A DNA stretch of 64,000 bases from Struthidea cinerea (GCA_013397865.1 VZTI01000603.1:468564-532563), one strand, 5' to 3'; counted from the stretch's first letter, positions 12,971-24,434 are shown. Translations and numbers: made by a program. The notes: generated by a model from the sequence alone, not told the origin.

Positions 12971-14753
12971 TAAGAGCTTTGGAGAGCTGCTTTAAATTGG
13001 GTTTGCTCCATAGCATCAAAGAATGATGGACAAACTGAGCTAAAGTTAGCTTTCGGGGTGATTCTTAGACAATAAAAAGGAAGACACTTTATAAACACAT
13101 CATAGTCCTAGCACACTTCTACTGTCAAAGCATTTTGCCTGCAGCAAGCAACACTGTTCTTTAAGTGAAGCTGCATCTGTACGGAGTTCAAATGAACACA
13201 GAGCTGAAAAGTAGAGAGCTCTGACTCCAGTAAAAAGGAATGACTGTTCTGGCTTCATAATATTTTTTCCAGTTCTAGCTTTAATCTAAATCAAATGCCC
13301 ATCTTTCTTACTGTTCATGCAATGCAACCGCAGCACATGCTTAAGTATAGGAAAATTGCTAGTGCCTAACAACATCAAATTGTACTTCCATCTCATCTGG
13401 AATCTACATCAGGCAGAGGATAATACCTTCTGTTTAAACAGGCAGAAACTATTCTCCATCACTAATTAACTTAGAAACTGTTCCACAGATCTATCCAAAC
13501 AGCTGCTGGGCATGGAGATCTGGACAATCAAACAGGTCTTTTCTGTTTCTAAACTTCCTCCCAAGCAGTACAGCAATGTTAGAGACTCTTTACATTGCTC
13601 TGCTAGCAGGTCTGGCATCTACAAGGTACAGGAACTGCTGGCAAAGTATTATCATAGCAACACACCTCGTGGGATTATCTCTGCCATGAGAATCTTGCTA
13701 GGAATTAGCCCTCCAAGGCAGAACTCAACGATATACAGACCCCATCAAAGCCCAGCAAAAGCCATAAAATTTTTTCTTGCTTAGCTGTCTATTGAATGGA
13801 CATTCCTAAAAAGGGGAATTGAATTTTAAAGTCATGTCTCTTCAATAACTCTTGGAATAGCAAATTTGCAGATCAGTTCCGAGCTGCTCAAAGAGGCCCT
13901 TGATTTCAATGGTTCCACCACTTAAATGCTGCAGCCCTGATGTACCCCTGCTTTTCTGCTTGGTGTTCTCATCCCGCGAGACAAACGTCTGTGGAGCCCA
14001 TGGGAGTTGCACAAGCTGTGTGCGTGCAAAACACTGATGGGCACTGCTGCCATTGCCTTAGTGCGGTGTCTGAAAAATCTGAAAGGGGGCAACAAGTCAA
14101 TCAAAATGTGGTTAATTCAAATGAAAACCAGATTCTGGTGTTTAATGCACTCTGTTATATTTTGTTTGTCATTATCTCTCCAGACCAGTGACTCAGCCCT
14201 GTAAAACCTTCTGCTTGATCACAGTGTTGACACATGAGAGCAGCCATTCAGCTGCCATGGACATCTATTTATGTCTTCTCTCCTCTTTTGGAAACAGCCC
14301 AGCGAGATAAACGAACCTCAGACTGCTAAACGCCATAAAGACTTATATAAAGTAATAGAAACTCTGCCTTTTAGCCTCAAACAAATGATTTAGCAAGTTC
14401 TCCAGATGAATTTCAAAAATGAACTGGCTTCAGCAAAGAATTTCAGAAATGACCAATGCCTTGTTGTTTCCATGCAGCTCTGCCTGCCCCAGATGGGCGC
14501 CCACCACACCACAATTGTGTCTGAGCGTCCATCACACAGAAAGTACCACCCGTAGCAGAGTCTCTTCTGTATGTCTTTAGCTCCACACTTCTAGAGACAG
14601 GTAAGGCCTGCAGAAGGCAGTTTTTAATATTTAAAAAGAGGAGTGTGACACGCCTGGTGCTCTGAGGAACATCCTGAAGGCCTAGATATCACTCTGAAGT
14701 ATTTCCATTAACTGATCAGTGTACAAAAAACAGAGTAAATGTCAAGCTGCTGC

Positions 14754-14826
14754 CATGGGGCCCGACCCAAAGTCCATTCACTTAAATGGGAGCCTTTCCA
14801 ATGACCTCAGTTTGCTCCAGAGGATG
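14754..14826. repeat. Old sauropsid interspersed repeat copy
   Basis: Reads tggggcccgacccaaagtccattcacttaaatgggagcctttccaatgacctcagtttgctcc. I recognise the pattern 'ggcccgatccaaagcccattgaagtcaatgggagtctttccattgacttcaatgggct' as an old interspersed, partly palindromic repeat of birds, crocodilians and turtles. The family name is uncertain. Confidence 0.55.
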
Positions 14827-15239
14827 AAACTGTCATTAAAAAGATAACTTCTGTGGTTGTTTTAACGAACAAGAGCAAATGGAAAGCAGTCAAGTTCCCA
14901 ACACTCATGGACTGCGATACAGATTACACCTTATACTGATGACTAAGTTACACCTTACCACTCAGATTGGCCCCATGGCACCGAAAATAGCAAGGTACTG
15001 TTTACGTGAGAAAAGGTATCTCTAAGAAAATGCAACTATGCAAACACAGGGGGAAAAAAACCCCAACAAATTGGAGGAAAAACAGTAATTTGTTTGCAAA
15101 CAGACCAGGTTACTTAGAATAATAAACAAGTTCCTGTTAAGAATTGCATAGTTTATATCAAAATGCAAAATGTCTCAGTTTAACTTAGTGAAAGTACATT
15201 CTGACTCCCTGATTAATTTCTTTTCTTTTGGGTTAGGTG

Positions 15240-15565
15240 ATACAATTCTCATCTGCAACTTGACAGGATGTAAAAAATAATTACAAATGAAAAGGTTATT
15301 CATAATTTTTAAATGAGTTAATTAGTAAACCCCGCCAGAGTCACTCATTACAGTAATTAATAATTGATTATACTTGAAATTAAACACAATTTTTCATCAA
15401 AATCTAATTAAATATCTGCCTTTTTGCTCGTTGATTAGAACACTGGGTCTGGTAGAGAAAATCTTTGCTAAATATGTTTATGCTGAACTGAACCATTGGA
15501 TTTGATTTTTAATAATTGGTAGTTCCTTTAGAAATTAATAATTATGACCCATAATTACAGTGGTT
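15240..15565. promoter_or_regulatory. TAATTA-dense block, candidate homeodomain-bound enhancer
   Basis: Six TAATTA hexamers occur within 280 bp (15278, 15319, 15354, 15405, 15539, 15552), plus many ATTA/TAAT half-sites. TAATTA is the core site of many homeodomain factors (established). The block is non-repetitive and lies in a teneurin intron about 1.6 kb downstream of the transmembrane exon. Enhancer function is inference; plain AT-richness could produce part of the pattern. Confidence 0.4.
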
Positions 15566-16800
15566 CAACCTGCTCAGCATTTCTGGCACCTTGCCAGCCA
15601 TCCATGGGATGTGGCAAATGCCAGCGACTTCACCTGAATGGAGAGGATAAAAAGGATGGGAGGGCACTCAATGGACCTTCCTTTTAACAACAAAAACTGT
15701 GGTTTTAAGCATGAGTGTGATCTTTTGTGAACTCTGAGACAGGGTTCTGAGTTGGAGAACGGCAACTCCTCTCCATCTATCAACCAGCACACACCTCCTT
15801 CTCCAGAATGAACAGGCTGAGCTGAAATGATTCTCCTCTGACACACTGAGATAATGTCCAAAGGAACCATGTTCAGGGCACAAGGAGAATACCAGACAAA
15901 TGAGAAAGGCAAGTCCAAATGTACATAGCAAATGATGAAAACTGACTCCATATTTCATCAAACTGCTGCTGATTTAATGTTGGTTAATTAATCATTCCTG
16001 TTCCTCTTACAGGAGACATAAAAGTGACCAGAGTATGATGCAAGGCAGAAGTGGAAAAGTATCAGTCATTAAAGAAGTGTGTATAAAAAGAACACAGTAA
16101 AAGCAATCCTTTGTGGTGGTGCTAATTATATTCATGTGAAATGAAAGAAAAATCTTTCGATCCAGACTAAGATTTGTAATTCTAACCACAACCTTTCATA
16201 GATCATTAGTGTACAGGAAGTCACAGCAAAATCAGAAAGACTCATTTGTGCCGTGAGAAATTGGCTTTTTTACCCATGATCACATCTAAAAGTGTCTGAC
16301 AACTGGAGTTTGCACCACGGACAGTTTAACATAGAAGTCTAGGAATGGACTTTTTAAAGACATTTATAACACACATCAAACAGAACTGAAGAAAAAGTAA
16401 TGGTAACATTCCAACTTCACAGGCTTAAAAATACAATTTTCACTTCTAGCAGTTCAATTACTTTTGCAACATACACCAAGAACACTTTTTTGCAATGAAC
16501 ACTGACAAGCCTCATATACCAAAGACATTCACATCATGCACAGTTCAAGAAAAATCCACTGCTTTTCCACCCAAGAAGCAAATTTCACCACACCCCCTCC
16601 TCTAAAAAGGCTCTGCTGAACCACAATCTAAACCCAGTCCTTCTCCATCCTTCTGGTCCCACTGCGAACTTCAATAGAACTGGTTAAATATCACTGAAAT
16701 GGGTGTGTCACCAAACAACAGAATTAAACCACATCTTTCTGTACCAGAATCTTGGTTCTGACCCTGCCCCATCAAAATCAACACCGACAGACCTGGATGT

Positions 16801-16821
16801 GACTGGGACTGGGACTGGGAC
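16801..16821 (+). repeat. Short 6-bp tandem repeat (gactgg x3.5)
   Basis: Three and a half copies of gactgg in tandem (gactgggactgggactgggac). Small and probably length-variable. Confidence 0.7.
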
Positions 16822-17156
16822 ATGGACTTCACCACCTGTTTCAGTGGGATGCTTAGAGAAAACCTGGTGGCTTTGCCTCACTCCAGGTACACTTTCCTGT
16901 GCAGAATGTAAACAGTCCACGACATTGAAGGGAGTACAACTCCCTCATATGACTCATGTTTTACTAAGCCCTTCTGGCTTTATGACAGGTGTTAAGCTCC
17001 CTACCACAACACTGCAACACAAACAAGTCAACAGATGCCTTATTTCCCCATCACTTTGTACCAGTCTTGACCCTCTGTTTCCCAAACATTAGCACTACGG
17101 GAGGGTTTGTAGAGAAATGAAATAAAAAGAAGAAAAACAAACAGCAACAAGCTTAC

Positions 17157-17392
17157 CTATGAAATAGGCCAGCAGGATCACCAGCGTGACTGAGATGACA
17201 ATGGCACTCAGAGCAGCACATTTCCAGTTACAGTACTTATAGGGCTTCTTCAGGTTAAAGGCAGGCCTAGAAAAGGTACTTCTGGGAAGGGGCCTAGGGG
17301 GAGGTGAGTACACAGTGCTGGACGTCAGGGGATATCCCGGCGACGTTGTACAAAAAAGGGGAGAAGTGCCTCCAGGTTTGAACAGGAAGTGC
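17157..17392 (-). CDS. TENM4: TENM4 exon encoding juxtamembrane region and transmembrane helix
   Basis: Exon of 236 nt: one base completing an Arg or Gly codon, 78 codons, and one base (g) of the next codon, so the following intron is phase 1. The acceptor has a strong tract (ggtctttcttccctcag|gcac) and the donor is catag|gtaagc. The product starts HFLFKPGGTSPLFCTTSPGY, continues PLTSSTVYSPPPRPLPRSTF, then a basic stretch NLKKPYKYCNWKC (about residues 46-58), then a hydrophobic helix AALSAIVISVTLVILLAYFI (about 59-78). This is the single membrane span of a type II teneurin. The paralogs differ at the helix (for example TENM1 CNWKCTALSATAITVTL, TENM3 YCSWKCTALCA, from memory), while KYCNWKCAALSAI with VTLVILLAYF fits TENM4. 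The two juxtamembrane cysteines are plausible palmitoylation sites (inference). The PPPRPLPRS tract is a possible SH3 ligand. The next exon, expected to start with the rest of an Ala codon and MHLFGLNW, is not in the window. Confidence 0.95.
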
Positions 17393-18448
17393 CTGAGGGA
17401 AGAAAGACCAACAGCAAGTGACTCCTCACACAAAGCGATGCTGAGGGAGACGTGGGGCGGGAGAATGGCGACTGCTGCCAGGACGAGGAAAGCAGCTCCA
17501 CACAATGCTGGCTACGGACATGGACGGCATGCACAAAAGAGAAGAATAAAAATCAAAGGCAAGTCACACAGAGTAAAAGAAAACAAAACCAAACAAAAAA
17601 ATCACAGTGCCAACAATGCCACAGAGAACTCTTCAAGGGCAGGAGTCCCCTCTGTGGAAGAGCTGGCGTTAGAGTGAGATGAATACCCCAAGCACAGCTA
17701 CGACAGACTGGTGGCAGGGCAGAACCGGGAGCCTGCTCGCACTCCCACAGAAATGCCCTACGGAGGCTGAAGAGGAGCGGAGGTCGGATTAAAGAAGGGA
17801 GGGCGTTTATCAATTTACTGATCACTGCATGAGAGCGTTTTTTGTGTGGCATTGGTGAATGGAGATGGGGAAAAAGAACTTAAGCCATTCCATAGCACCC
17901 AAATTGTCACAGAGGGGAATATTCACACTGTCCCCATCCAGCAAATTTAAGTGTCGGACAATGGTGTGGCTAAAAGCATCAAAGTCCTGTGTATAGCCAG
18001 TGGGGAAAGGCACCTGCTTCCAGAAGCAGTTCAGAGCACCTTGGATTGAAGGCTACCTTTAAAAAAGTGTGAATTACTGTCAAAGGCAACAGCATTTCCT
18101 GTCCAGTGACACATTGGGAGGCACCATATTTTGCCCATTATGACAAATGCAGCCTGAGAGCCAGCCTATGAGCACCTCGGGTGAGACTCATGGAAGTCAG
18201 CACAAAAAGAACACACTGAAGCCCATGAGCTCCTGAAATGAAATGTCCCAACAGGATGTCTGTCCACAGGAGTACTAAATGAAAAGCCTGATTTTGGTGG
18301 GACATCACAATACAAGGCATTCAAATTCTGGGAATGAAACCTGGGAAATGGAGTGGACTAATCTACCACCATGCTGATGCAAAACAAAAATGCAGCTTGT
18401 GAGGAGTGAGAAACAGCCCCAGCACCCTTTGCACATCTTGTCATGGCT

Positions 18449-18530
18449 TATGGGGCCAGATTCGCAGCCAGAGTAAATGCAATCAGCATGGATTCATGGG
18501 AGTCAGTCAAGCCAGTGGCTAGTACAAGAT
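18449..18530. repeat. Old sauropsid interspersed repeat copy
   Basis: Reads tggggccagattcgcagccagagtaaatgcaatcagcatggattcatgggagtcagtcaagccag, matching 'ggccagattctcagctggtgtaaat...agctccattgaagtcaatggagct'. Diverged copy of the same kind of element as at 14754. Confidence 0.55.
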
Positions 18531-19243
18531 GAAGAGGTTATTATTTTCCCTGTGTAGTTACTTGTGCAGTCACAGGGGAAATGTCATATGTGGAAACATC
18601 ACAGTGCAGAAAAGCCACCAATTAATACAGTAAAATGTAACACATAATTATCCAAAATAGGTGTCTGTAGTACTACAGCCATGCTTCTGTTGGTACTCTA
18701 AGCATGACTGCTGAGCATTAGAGAAAGATCCTTTATTTCTACTAATGCTCTACATAAAAAAAAAAATCATTTTTACAAGTCAGATACTATCCCATGTTTT
18801 GAAAAGTATTTAGACAGAGACGCATCTGTTCTGAGACAAGAGGTACCTGCAGTGTTCAAGTACACCAATAAGCTCTTGTGTGAATGACGGCTACCAAATT
18901 AGGAGCTGTCAACACAAGATTCAACAGTTTTGGCACTGAGTATCAAGTTAAAAGCTGATTATAACTTAAAAGTTGTGATCAAAATTCGCGTAAAGATGCC
19001 AGAATGGGTGGTTAAGTCAAACTCCAAGGCTTGGCTTACATACACCACGAGCAGACTCTTGTCAGATAAGGTATGTGGAAGACATCAGTTTAAAAATGAA
19101 GTATCAGGCTGTCAGCACAATGATAGTTTCAGATTTTTATGAAAATTAAATTAATTTTAGTTAATATGGGACTCAAAATTGCTGTAGGTACTTCTTACGT
19201 ATGAAATGACTTTCAAAACAACAAGAGGATAAAAAGCAAATTG

Positions 19244-19249
19244 CATGCA
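19244..19249 (-). promoter_or_regulatory. Second downstream UGCAUG motif
   Basis: The plus strand reads ttgcatgcag, giving ctgcatgcaa in the transcript, with UGCAUG about 200 nt downstream of the 99-nt exon donor. Two downstream copies within about 210 nt exceed the roughly one per 4 kb expected by chance. Confidence 0.5.
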
Positions 19250-19393
19250 GTGGCTCACTAGCACATTAATGAGTTTGCCATTAGTATGTACAGGACGCAA
19301 TGCTCCAAGCCCCAGAAACTAATTTTTTAAAGCCATTGGAAGAGGCCAGCAATGTTGTTGCCCTTAAACATCACGGATATGACCAAATGCTTT

Positions 19394-19399
19394 CATGCA
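19394..19399 (-). promoter_or_regulatory. UGCAUG (RBFOX-type) motif downstream of 99-nt exon
   Basis: The plus strand reads catgca here, so the transcript contains UGCAUG, about 52 nt downstream of the 99-nt exon donor. RBFOX proteins bound within roughly 300 nt downstream of a cassette exon generally promote its inclusion (established). That they act here is inference. Confidence 0.6.
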
Positions 19400-19451
19400 A
19401 GGATCATAATGACTGTACAGTAAACAGGAAGACCACGTAAGAGTCACATAC

Positions 19452-19550
19452 CCATCATTGTAAGCACCGTCATGTCGGGAGGAGGTGAGAATGTCCATCT
19501 CAATGAGGTTGTCCTGCAATGTCTCTAGGAATGTCTGCTTTGCTATGTTT
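19452..19550 (-). CDS. TENM4: TENM4 99-nt in-frame cassette exon, cytoplasmic domain
   Basis: Exon of exactly 99 nt: one base completing the Arg codon, 32 codons, then two bases of a Gly codon. The acceptor is atatgtatgtag|aaacata and the donor gatgg|gtatgt. The peptide begins NIAKQTFLETLQDN, continues LIEMDILTSSRHDGAYND and ends with Gly, which is completed by the first base of the transmembrane exon (GHFLFK). Inclusion adds 33 residues between ...IPLETR and HFLFK; skipping restores R-HFLFK. From memory a very similar insert (LQDNLIEMDIL...SRHDGAY) exists in mammalian TENM4 isoforms, which supports the identification. Both flanking introns are phase 2, and the acceptor has a poor polypyrimidine tract, as is usual for regulated exons. 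UGCAUG motifs flank it on the transcript strand (see separate entries). The insert is acidic in its middle with Ser/Thr and Tyr residues that could be modified; its function is unknown to me. Confidence 0.9.
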
Positions 19551-19587
19551 CTACATACATATGGAAACATGAATGAAGCCAGTGAGT

Positions 19588-19593
19588 CATGCA
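19588..19593 (-). promoter_or_regulatory. UGCAUG motif upstream of 99-nt exon
   Basis: The transcript contains atatgcatgactcact about 38-43 nt upstream of the acceptor, close to the expected branch-point zone. Upstream UGCAUG sites are generally repressive for the exon, so together with the downstream copies this suggests position-dependent control (inference). Confidence 0.5.
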
Positions 19594-19654
19594 TATATGA
19601 AGTGTGATCTTATAAACCACAATGGTTATAGTGCAGTTGTGCATGGAATTAGAA

Positions 19655-19790
19655 TGATGGACCATATATTTATATGTATAAGATGCTACACATATACATA
19701 TATAGCTTTTAAAAATGTTCACTTCTTTATATATACACTAATATATATGCATATACACACATATAAGCACACACGCCCATGTGCATGTAT
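19655..19790. repeat. TA/CA-rich simple-sequence stretch
   Basis: Imperfect (ta)n/(ca)n sequence (atatttatatgtata, catatacatatata, tatatatacactaatatatatgcatatacacacatataagcacacac). It begins about 105 bp upstream of the 99-nt exon on the transcript strand. Likely length-variable. Confidence 0.7.
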
Positions 19791-21713
19791 AGAAAAAGTT
19801 GATGTCTTTGTTCATTGCACATTATTTATTGCCAGTGACATGTGAAACCTTCTGAACTCCTGGATCCAAAGGACTAGATTTCAATCCAGCCCAGTTGTAA
19901 TCTGGTTATACTCCTCCATCTGTGTTACTGTTATGCTGAAAAGGCACAGCACAGTATCTATATCCCACTGTGGCCAGACCTTGGGAGCACTCTTGCATCT
20001 CACTTTCTTATGGATTGCCAGTAAAACTCTGCCACTCCTTTGCTTTAGTTTCAGTTCTGGATTTGAGAACTTTTTAGCTTCCAATTTGATTAATTTGCTT
20101 TCCTTTGTGGAATAATAACACACTATTTAGAGTAAAATGTAAATTTTCAAAATGTAGATTTTGCTCAATATGAATATTCCACATGAAAGTCTCTTGGTGA
20201 TAAACAGATAGAAGCTAGAAACAGATTAAGCTGTAACCCAAATTCCAACACCAGAGTATTGGCTATAATCTAGATAATACAGGCAATAAGCAAGATACTT
20301 AGGGCCTGCACATGCAAATGCCTGGGACTGACCCTGCACACAGTAGTGGCATTTTGCAGTATCTGTCCTCCTGACATGCTCTTTTTTGAGTCACATTTTG
20401 ACCTACAAATGCTAAACTATTTTGTACTTTTTGAGGAGAATAGCAGGAACATAAAGAATTAACTCAGAGGCACAGCTGGGAACAAACTGTGTCTTTCTCA
20501 CCTTTGGGCTTGTTTCTCAAGACCTGGCAAAAAACCATTCTTCCCATGTTTTTTAAAACAAAATACAAAGTCCTGATTTTGCCCGTGTCTGTTTTCAGCA
20601 ACAAAACTGAATCTAAGCCTGAATGTGAATAAATCCCCTGGCAAAAACTAGTAAAAGAAACCTAACAGCATTGTCACACGTTATCATTTATGCAGGATTA
20701 AGAGCTTAGAGGGTGTAAGTGACATGAATTCACACAAGAATTCCTGTCAAAGAAACTGGATTCAGGTAACATGCAAAACCAAGAGAAACCAGCCCTGTCA
20801 CATTATACAAACCTTGATACTGTTTCTTCTAAAATGTTTTCAACATAATTTTCATTTCTACTTCCTCCTCTTCCTGCTGCTAATGCCAGCACTTGTTTAG
20901 CTCAACTCCCTGGTTTTGGAGGCCTTTTGGCTGCTTTGACAGAACAGATCTACTTGATCTGAATGAAAGTGAAGTGACTCCTATTCATAGCTTTGGGTAA
21001 AGTGGATCAACATGCATGAGCTGTGTGCCATAGCACTTGAGGCATCAATCCATCCCCAAGTGTTTGCGGCTTCCTCACATTCCCTGGGAATGCAGGAAAG
21101 ATTGGATGTTGAGTTCAATGCAAAAAGAAGCAACATATGTGCATGCACTGAGCATTTAATGGGTAAGAGGCAAGGCATCTAGCAACACACCAATCAATAA
21201 AAGTTCGTCAGTAGTTAAAATCCATGTCAAACTGGTTCCATGAATTTCAGTTGTGGATTGTCAATAAAACAGAAGAGGGGAGGGTTATATAATCCCATAA
21301 TGTATGCATTTGTAACAGAGAGGTCGCTGGGTCACCTGAGGGACTGATGCGTGACTGTCCTCCTCATGGAAGGCTCACAGATGTGCTCCCTTGGAGATTA
21401 CCTGTAAATCGCTGGCTAGTTACAAAACACTCTCCCTTCCCATTAACAGTAGTGGTGGCAGAAATCTGACCTTACATGATTACCATGTGAAATTTCCTGG
21501 GAACGAAAGTCTCCTGAAAACTGTTGGTTTGTCAACTAAAGGTTCATCTGGCTGGCACTTATTTGCTCCCACAAGGTCAAATGTAAAGGAACAGAAAGGA
21601 GGCCACAGAAGAAAGAAGACTGAGGAATAAATATGGGGGGAACTGACTTACCTGTCAGGAGTGACTGCTGAGCAATGATCTTCTCATCACAACCTTGATA
21701 ATACATGGCTTTT

Positions 21714-21816
21714 AAAGCAACAAAAAAGGGAGCAGACAGGAAAAGAAAGAGGAGAAAGGAGAAACAGAGAAAAGGGAGTAAAGGGAAACTAATGAAAAGG
21801 AGGGAGAGAAGAGGGG
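21714..21816 (+). repeat. Polypurine tract
   Basis: About 100 bp of nearly pure purines (aggaaaagaaagaggagaaagg ... gggagagaagagggggg), so the transcript strand is polypyrimidine. Possible H-DNA-forming sequence; no splice site used nearby is evident. Confidence 0.7.
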
Positions 21817-24434
21817 GGGCTCTTCCTCTTGCAACATACAAAATTCTCAGATATGCTCATCCTGTCAGTTGTATATTTGTGCTACACATCTCTGCTTGTC
21901 TTTGCACTATGGTTTGAAAACTTTCAGGCAGTGATAAACCATTCCAAATTCCCAATTGTGAAAACTGCCTGGAGTCCATGGCAGTCAAAATCAAGTCACT
22001 TCAAATTCTGGTTAAATTCTGCAACTGTAGGCACATTTCACAGCCTGTGACAATCCTCATTTAAAAGATTCAGCTTTTTTCTTCTTGTGTTCTCGATCTC
22101 TCTTGATTTAAAAAAAACAATGGAAATACAATTCCATTTTCGACATGAGATTACTATAATCTCCTAACTTCAAAAGCATTTATTCTTGGATTAATGTCTC
22201 TTGGCCAGGAGTTATATTTCTACATATTGGACATTTTATTCTCTTAGGTGATGGTCTTTTTTTTTTTTTGGTTCTAAAAATCTTTGCAGTGGAGAAGATG
22301 GGGAAGAGCAGTTTCATGGAAGAGGCTGAATTGGGCATCCAAGTTTGCTAAACAGCTCTGAAGCCTGGTCTTTCTTGTCTACACAATTCCCACTGAAGGA
22401 AATGGAAGACCTCTGCGTGCCAGAAGAGCTGACTGTCAGAGCGGAGGTTAGTCACAGATATACTGATCACCTGTGCAGCTCAGCCTCCTCTCTTTATGAC
22501 ACCATTGTAACACATTTTATTTTCTTAATGTTGTAAGAGTGAAGGAACAGTCAGTAGCGTTCATTTGCTGTTGGCACAAAATTACACATTATTTTCCAAC
22601 ATGCTTGTTGTCAAAAGGAACACCGGGCAAAATTACACCGTTTCAACAAGTGTTTCAAAAGCCCCAACATCAGTCTGGAAATGAGCTGTTTTCTGCCAAA
22701 TTAATAAAATGGTTAGACTGAGGACCAAGGACAAATGTGACTGATCTGTGATGCTAGTGAAATTATCAAATGATGCAGAAAGAGCTCTTCATGCAGGTAG
22801 ACCTCAACTTCCAGTCTGATTAACAGCAATAATGTGACCCATCCAACCTGCAACAAGAGCAGTCTGCTTCAGATCTTGAAAAATTTTCATCCACAATGAT
22901 TTCACAGAGAAGAAATGAGGACAGCCTTTAAGGTTTTGCACTACTAAAACAGTATATTATCTCTTGTACATAGAATTCACCACCTGGCTAGGAAAAGGCA
23001 CAGGGCTTCCTTCAGAATTATAGAGGATTATCACAAAAGGGCTGCAGAAGTGGGCCCTAAGTATTTTTTAATGTAATTTTAATAAGAAATAGCACATAAA
23101 TGCTTGGGTATTTGTGCCTGAGAATTACTAACACAATATAATTACTGAAACTGTTGCCAAATCACACTTGCATTACTTGCTTATAATTTTGTCTTAATCT
23201 TTTGGATCCAGCTTCTTAGTTGAGTCTTTTTAATCAAGCAGTCACAGAGAAATTAATTATCTTTAAATGCCATAAAATGTGATATTGAGGTTGTTTTGAG
23301 GGTTTCAAAGGACCAGCTCATTCTCAAAAAGACTGACAGATGTGCTCATTTTTAAAAAAACATTCTCTTACCAGAAGTTGGCAAAACTGGGTACAATTTG
23401 TCCCAGGATACAGCTATCGCTGCTCTCAATGAGATTCCCACAGGCAGTGATGTGACAAATTTGGGTCCTGTCTCAGTTTTCAGTTATTGTACATTTTTTG
23501 CTGTCTAAAATCTTGTTGGTTTGAGAAGGTTAGACAAATGAAGGAACAAAGACAGCTGAGCAAGTGCACTGTGTTTTAGGCTTGGAAGACTTCTCTCCAG
23601 ACTGAAAAAGACACCATGTATGGGGGCTAATGACTCCAGCATCCCCAGTGGCCACTCACTAGCAAAGGAAGTGGTGATGCAAAACCTCTGGAGAAAGCAA
23701 CTGGGACTGCAAGTAGATGCACTCATCATCAAATGGGAGGACTGAGGCAGAGGGAGTATGAGAGCTCTCTTTTCCAGAACCTACACAGAACCTGAACAAA
23801 GCTATGAACTACAACAACTTGGTACACCCTTGTCACACCCGTCATGTGTTGCATAGGTGGAAAATAATTTGAGAGCTAAATGGAAACACCATTAACTGAC
23901 TGATGCCCTGCCATCCAGTGTTTCATGCTTGCTGGAGCAATGTTGAAAAAGGCAGCAGCTGACCTCTCCTCATTAGGTGAAACAAGATCAACCTTTCCTG
24001 AATGATGTACTACAAAAGTACTGCTTGATGAGGCACAGCTACACGGCTAAATCTTTTCAATATACTGACTGATTTCAGTTTTTAAAATAAGATATTGATT
24101 TATCCTACGACATAGGAAGAAAAGACATTAAAGGAAAATACAGGAAAGAAAACCAAGAACATTTTAATCTATGATCCTGATTCCAATTTTAAATGAGGAA
24201 AATAACCTTATGAGCAGCTGTTAAAGACAACATTTTTAGTTTATGAAAGAAGAGCAATTTCCTCTTCTCCTAGTCCAAATAAAAAGACACAAGGAATAAT
24301 AAATACAACACAAAATGCATAAGTCAAACACCAGTTCACAAACTAGGTGGTTAGCTATGCAGATGTGTGTATTTTCCATAACATCCTGAGCACACACAGT
24401 CAGAACATTCTAAGTACTAAAGAAAGTGACCTAC

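Larger units (their letters stand above)
1..17156 (-). other. TENM4: TENM4 intron following the transmembrane exon (partial)
   Basis: The intron starts at the GTAAGC donor (17156 downwards) and runs off the left edge, so it is at least 17.2 kb long. No exon matching the next teneurin segment (MHLFGLNW...) was found. 1-6181 holds no recognisable element apart from a purine-rich tract. 6537-9059 is unique AT-rich sequence with one homeodomain-palindrome pair. 11421-15240 and 15566-17156 contain nothing else I can name, apart from the motif blocks and short repeats listed separately. Confidence 0.85.
17393..19451 (-). other. TENM4: TENM4 intron between cassette exon and transmembrane exon
   Basis: Complete intron of 2,059 nt, GTATGT...CCCTCAG, phase 2. 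It carries two UGCAUG motifs near its 5' end and one old sauropsid-type repeat copy (18449-18530). The last 113 nt before the acceptor are open in the frame of the transmembrane exon. No other feature seen. Confidence 0.9.
19551..24434 (-). other. TENM4: TENM4 intron between proline-rich exon and cassette exon
   Basis: Complete intron of 4,884 nt, GTAGGT...GTATGTAG, phase 2. It holds a TA-rich simple-sequence stretch just upstream of the cassette exon (19655-19790) and a polypurine tract (21714-21816). The rest is unique sequence with no recognised element. Confidence 0.9.

Noticed and set aside
1..17156. Search for the exon following the transmembrane exon (MHLFGLNW-like)
   Set aside because: No minus-strand sequence coding for it was seen, so the intron probably continues past the left edge.
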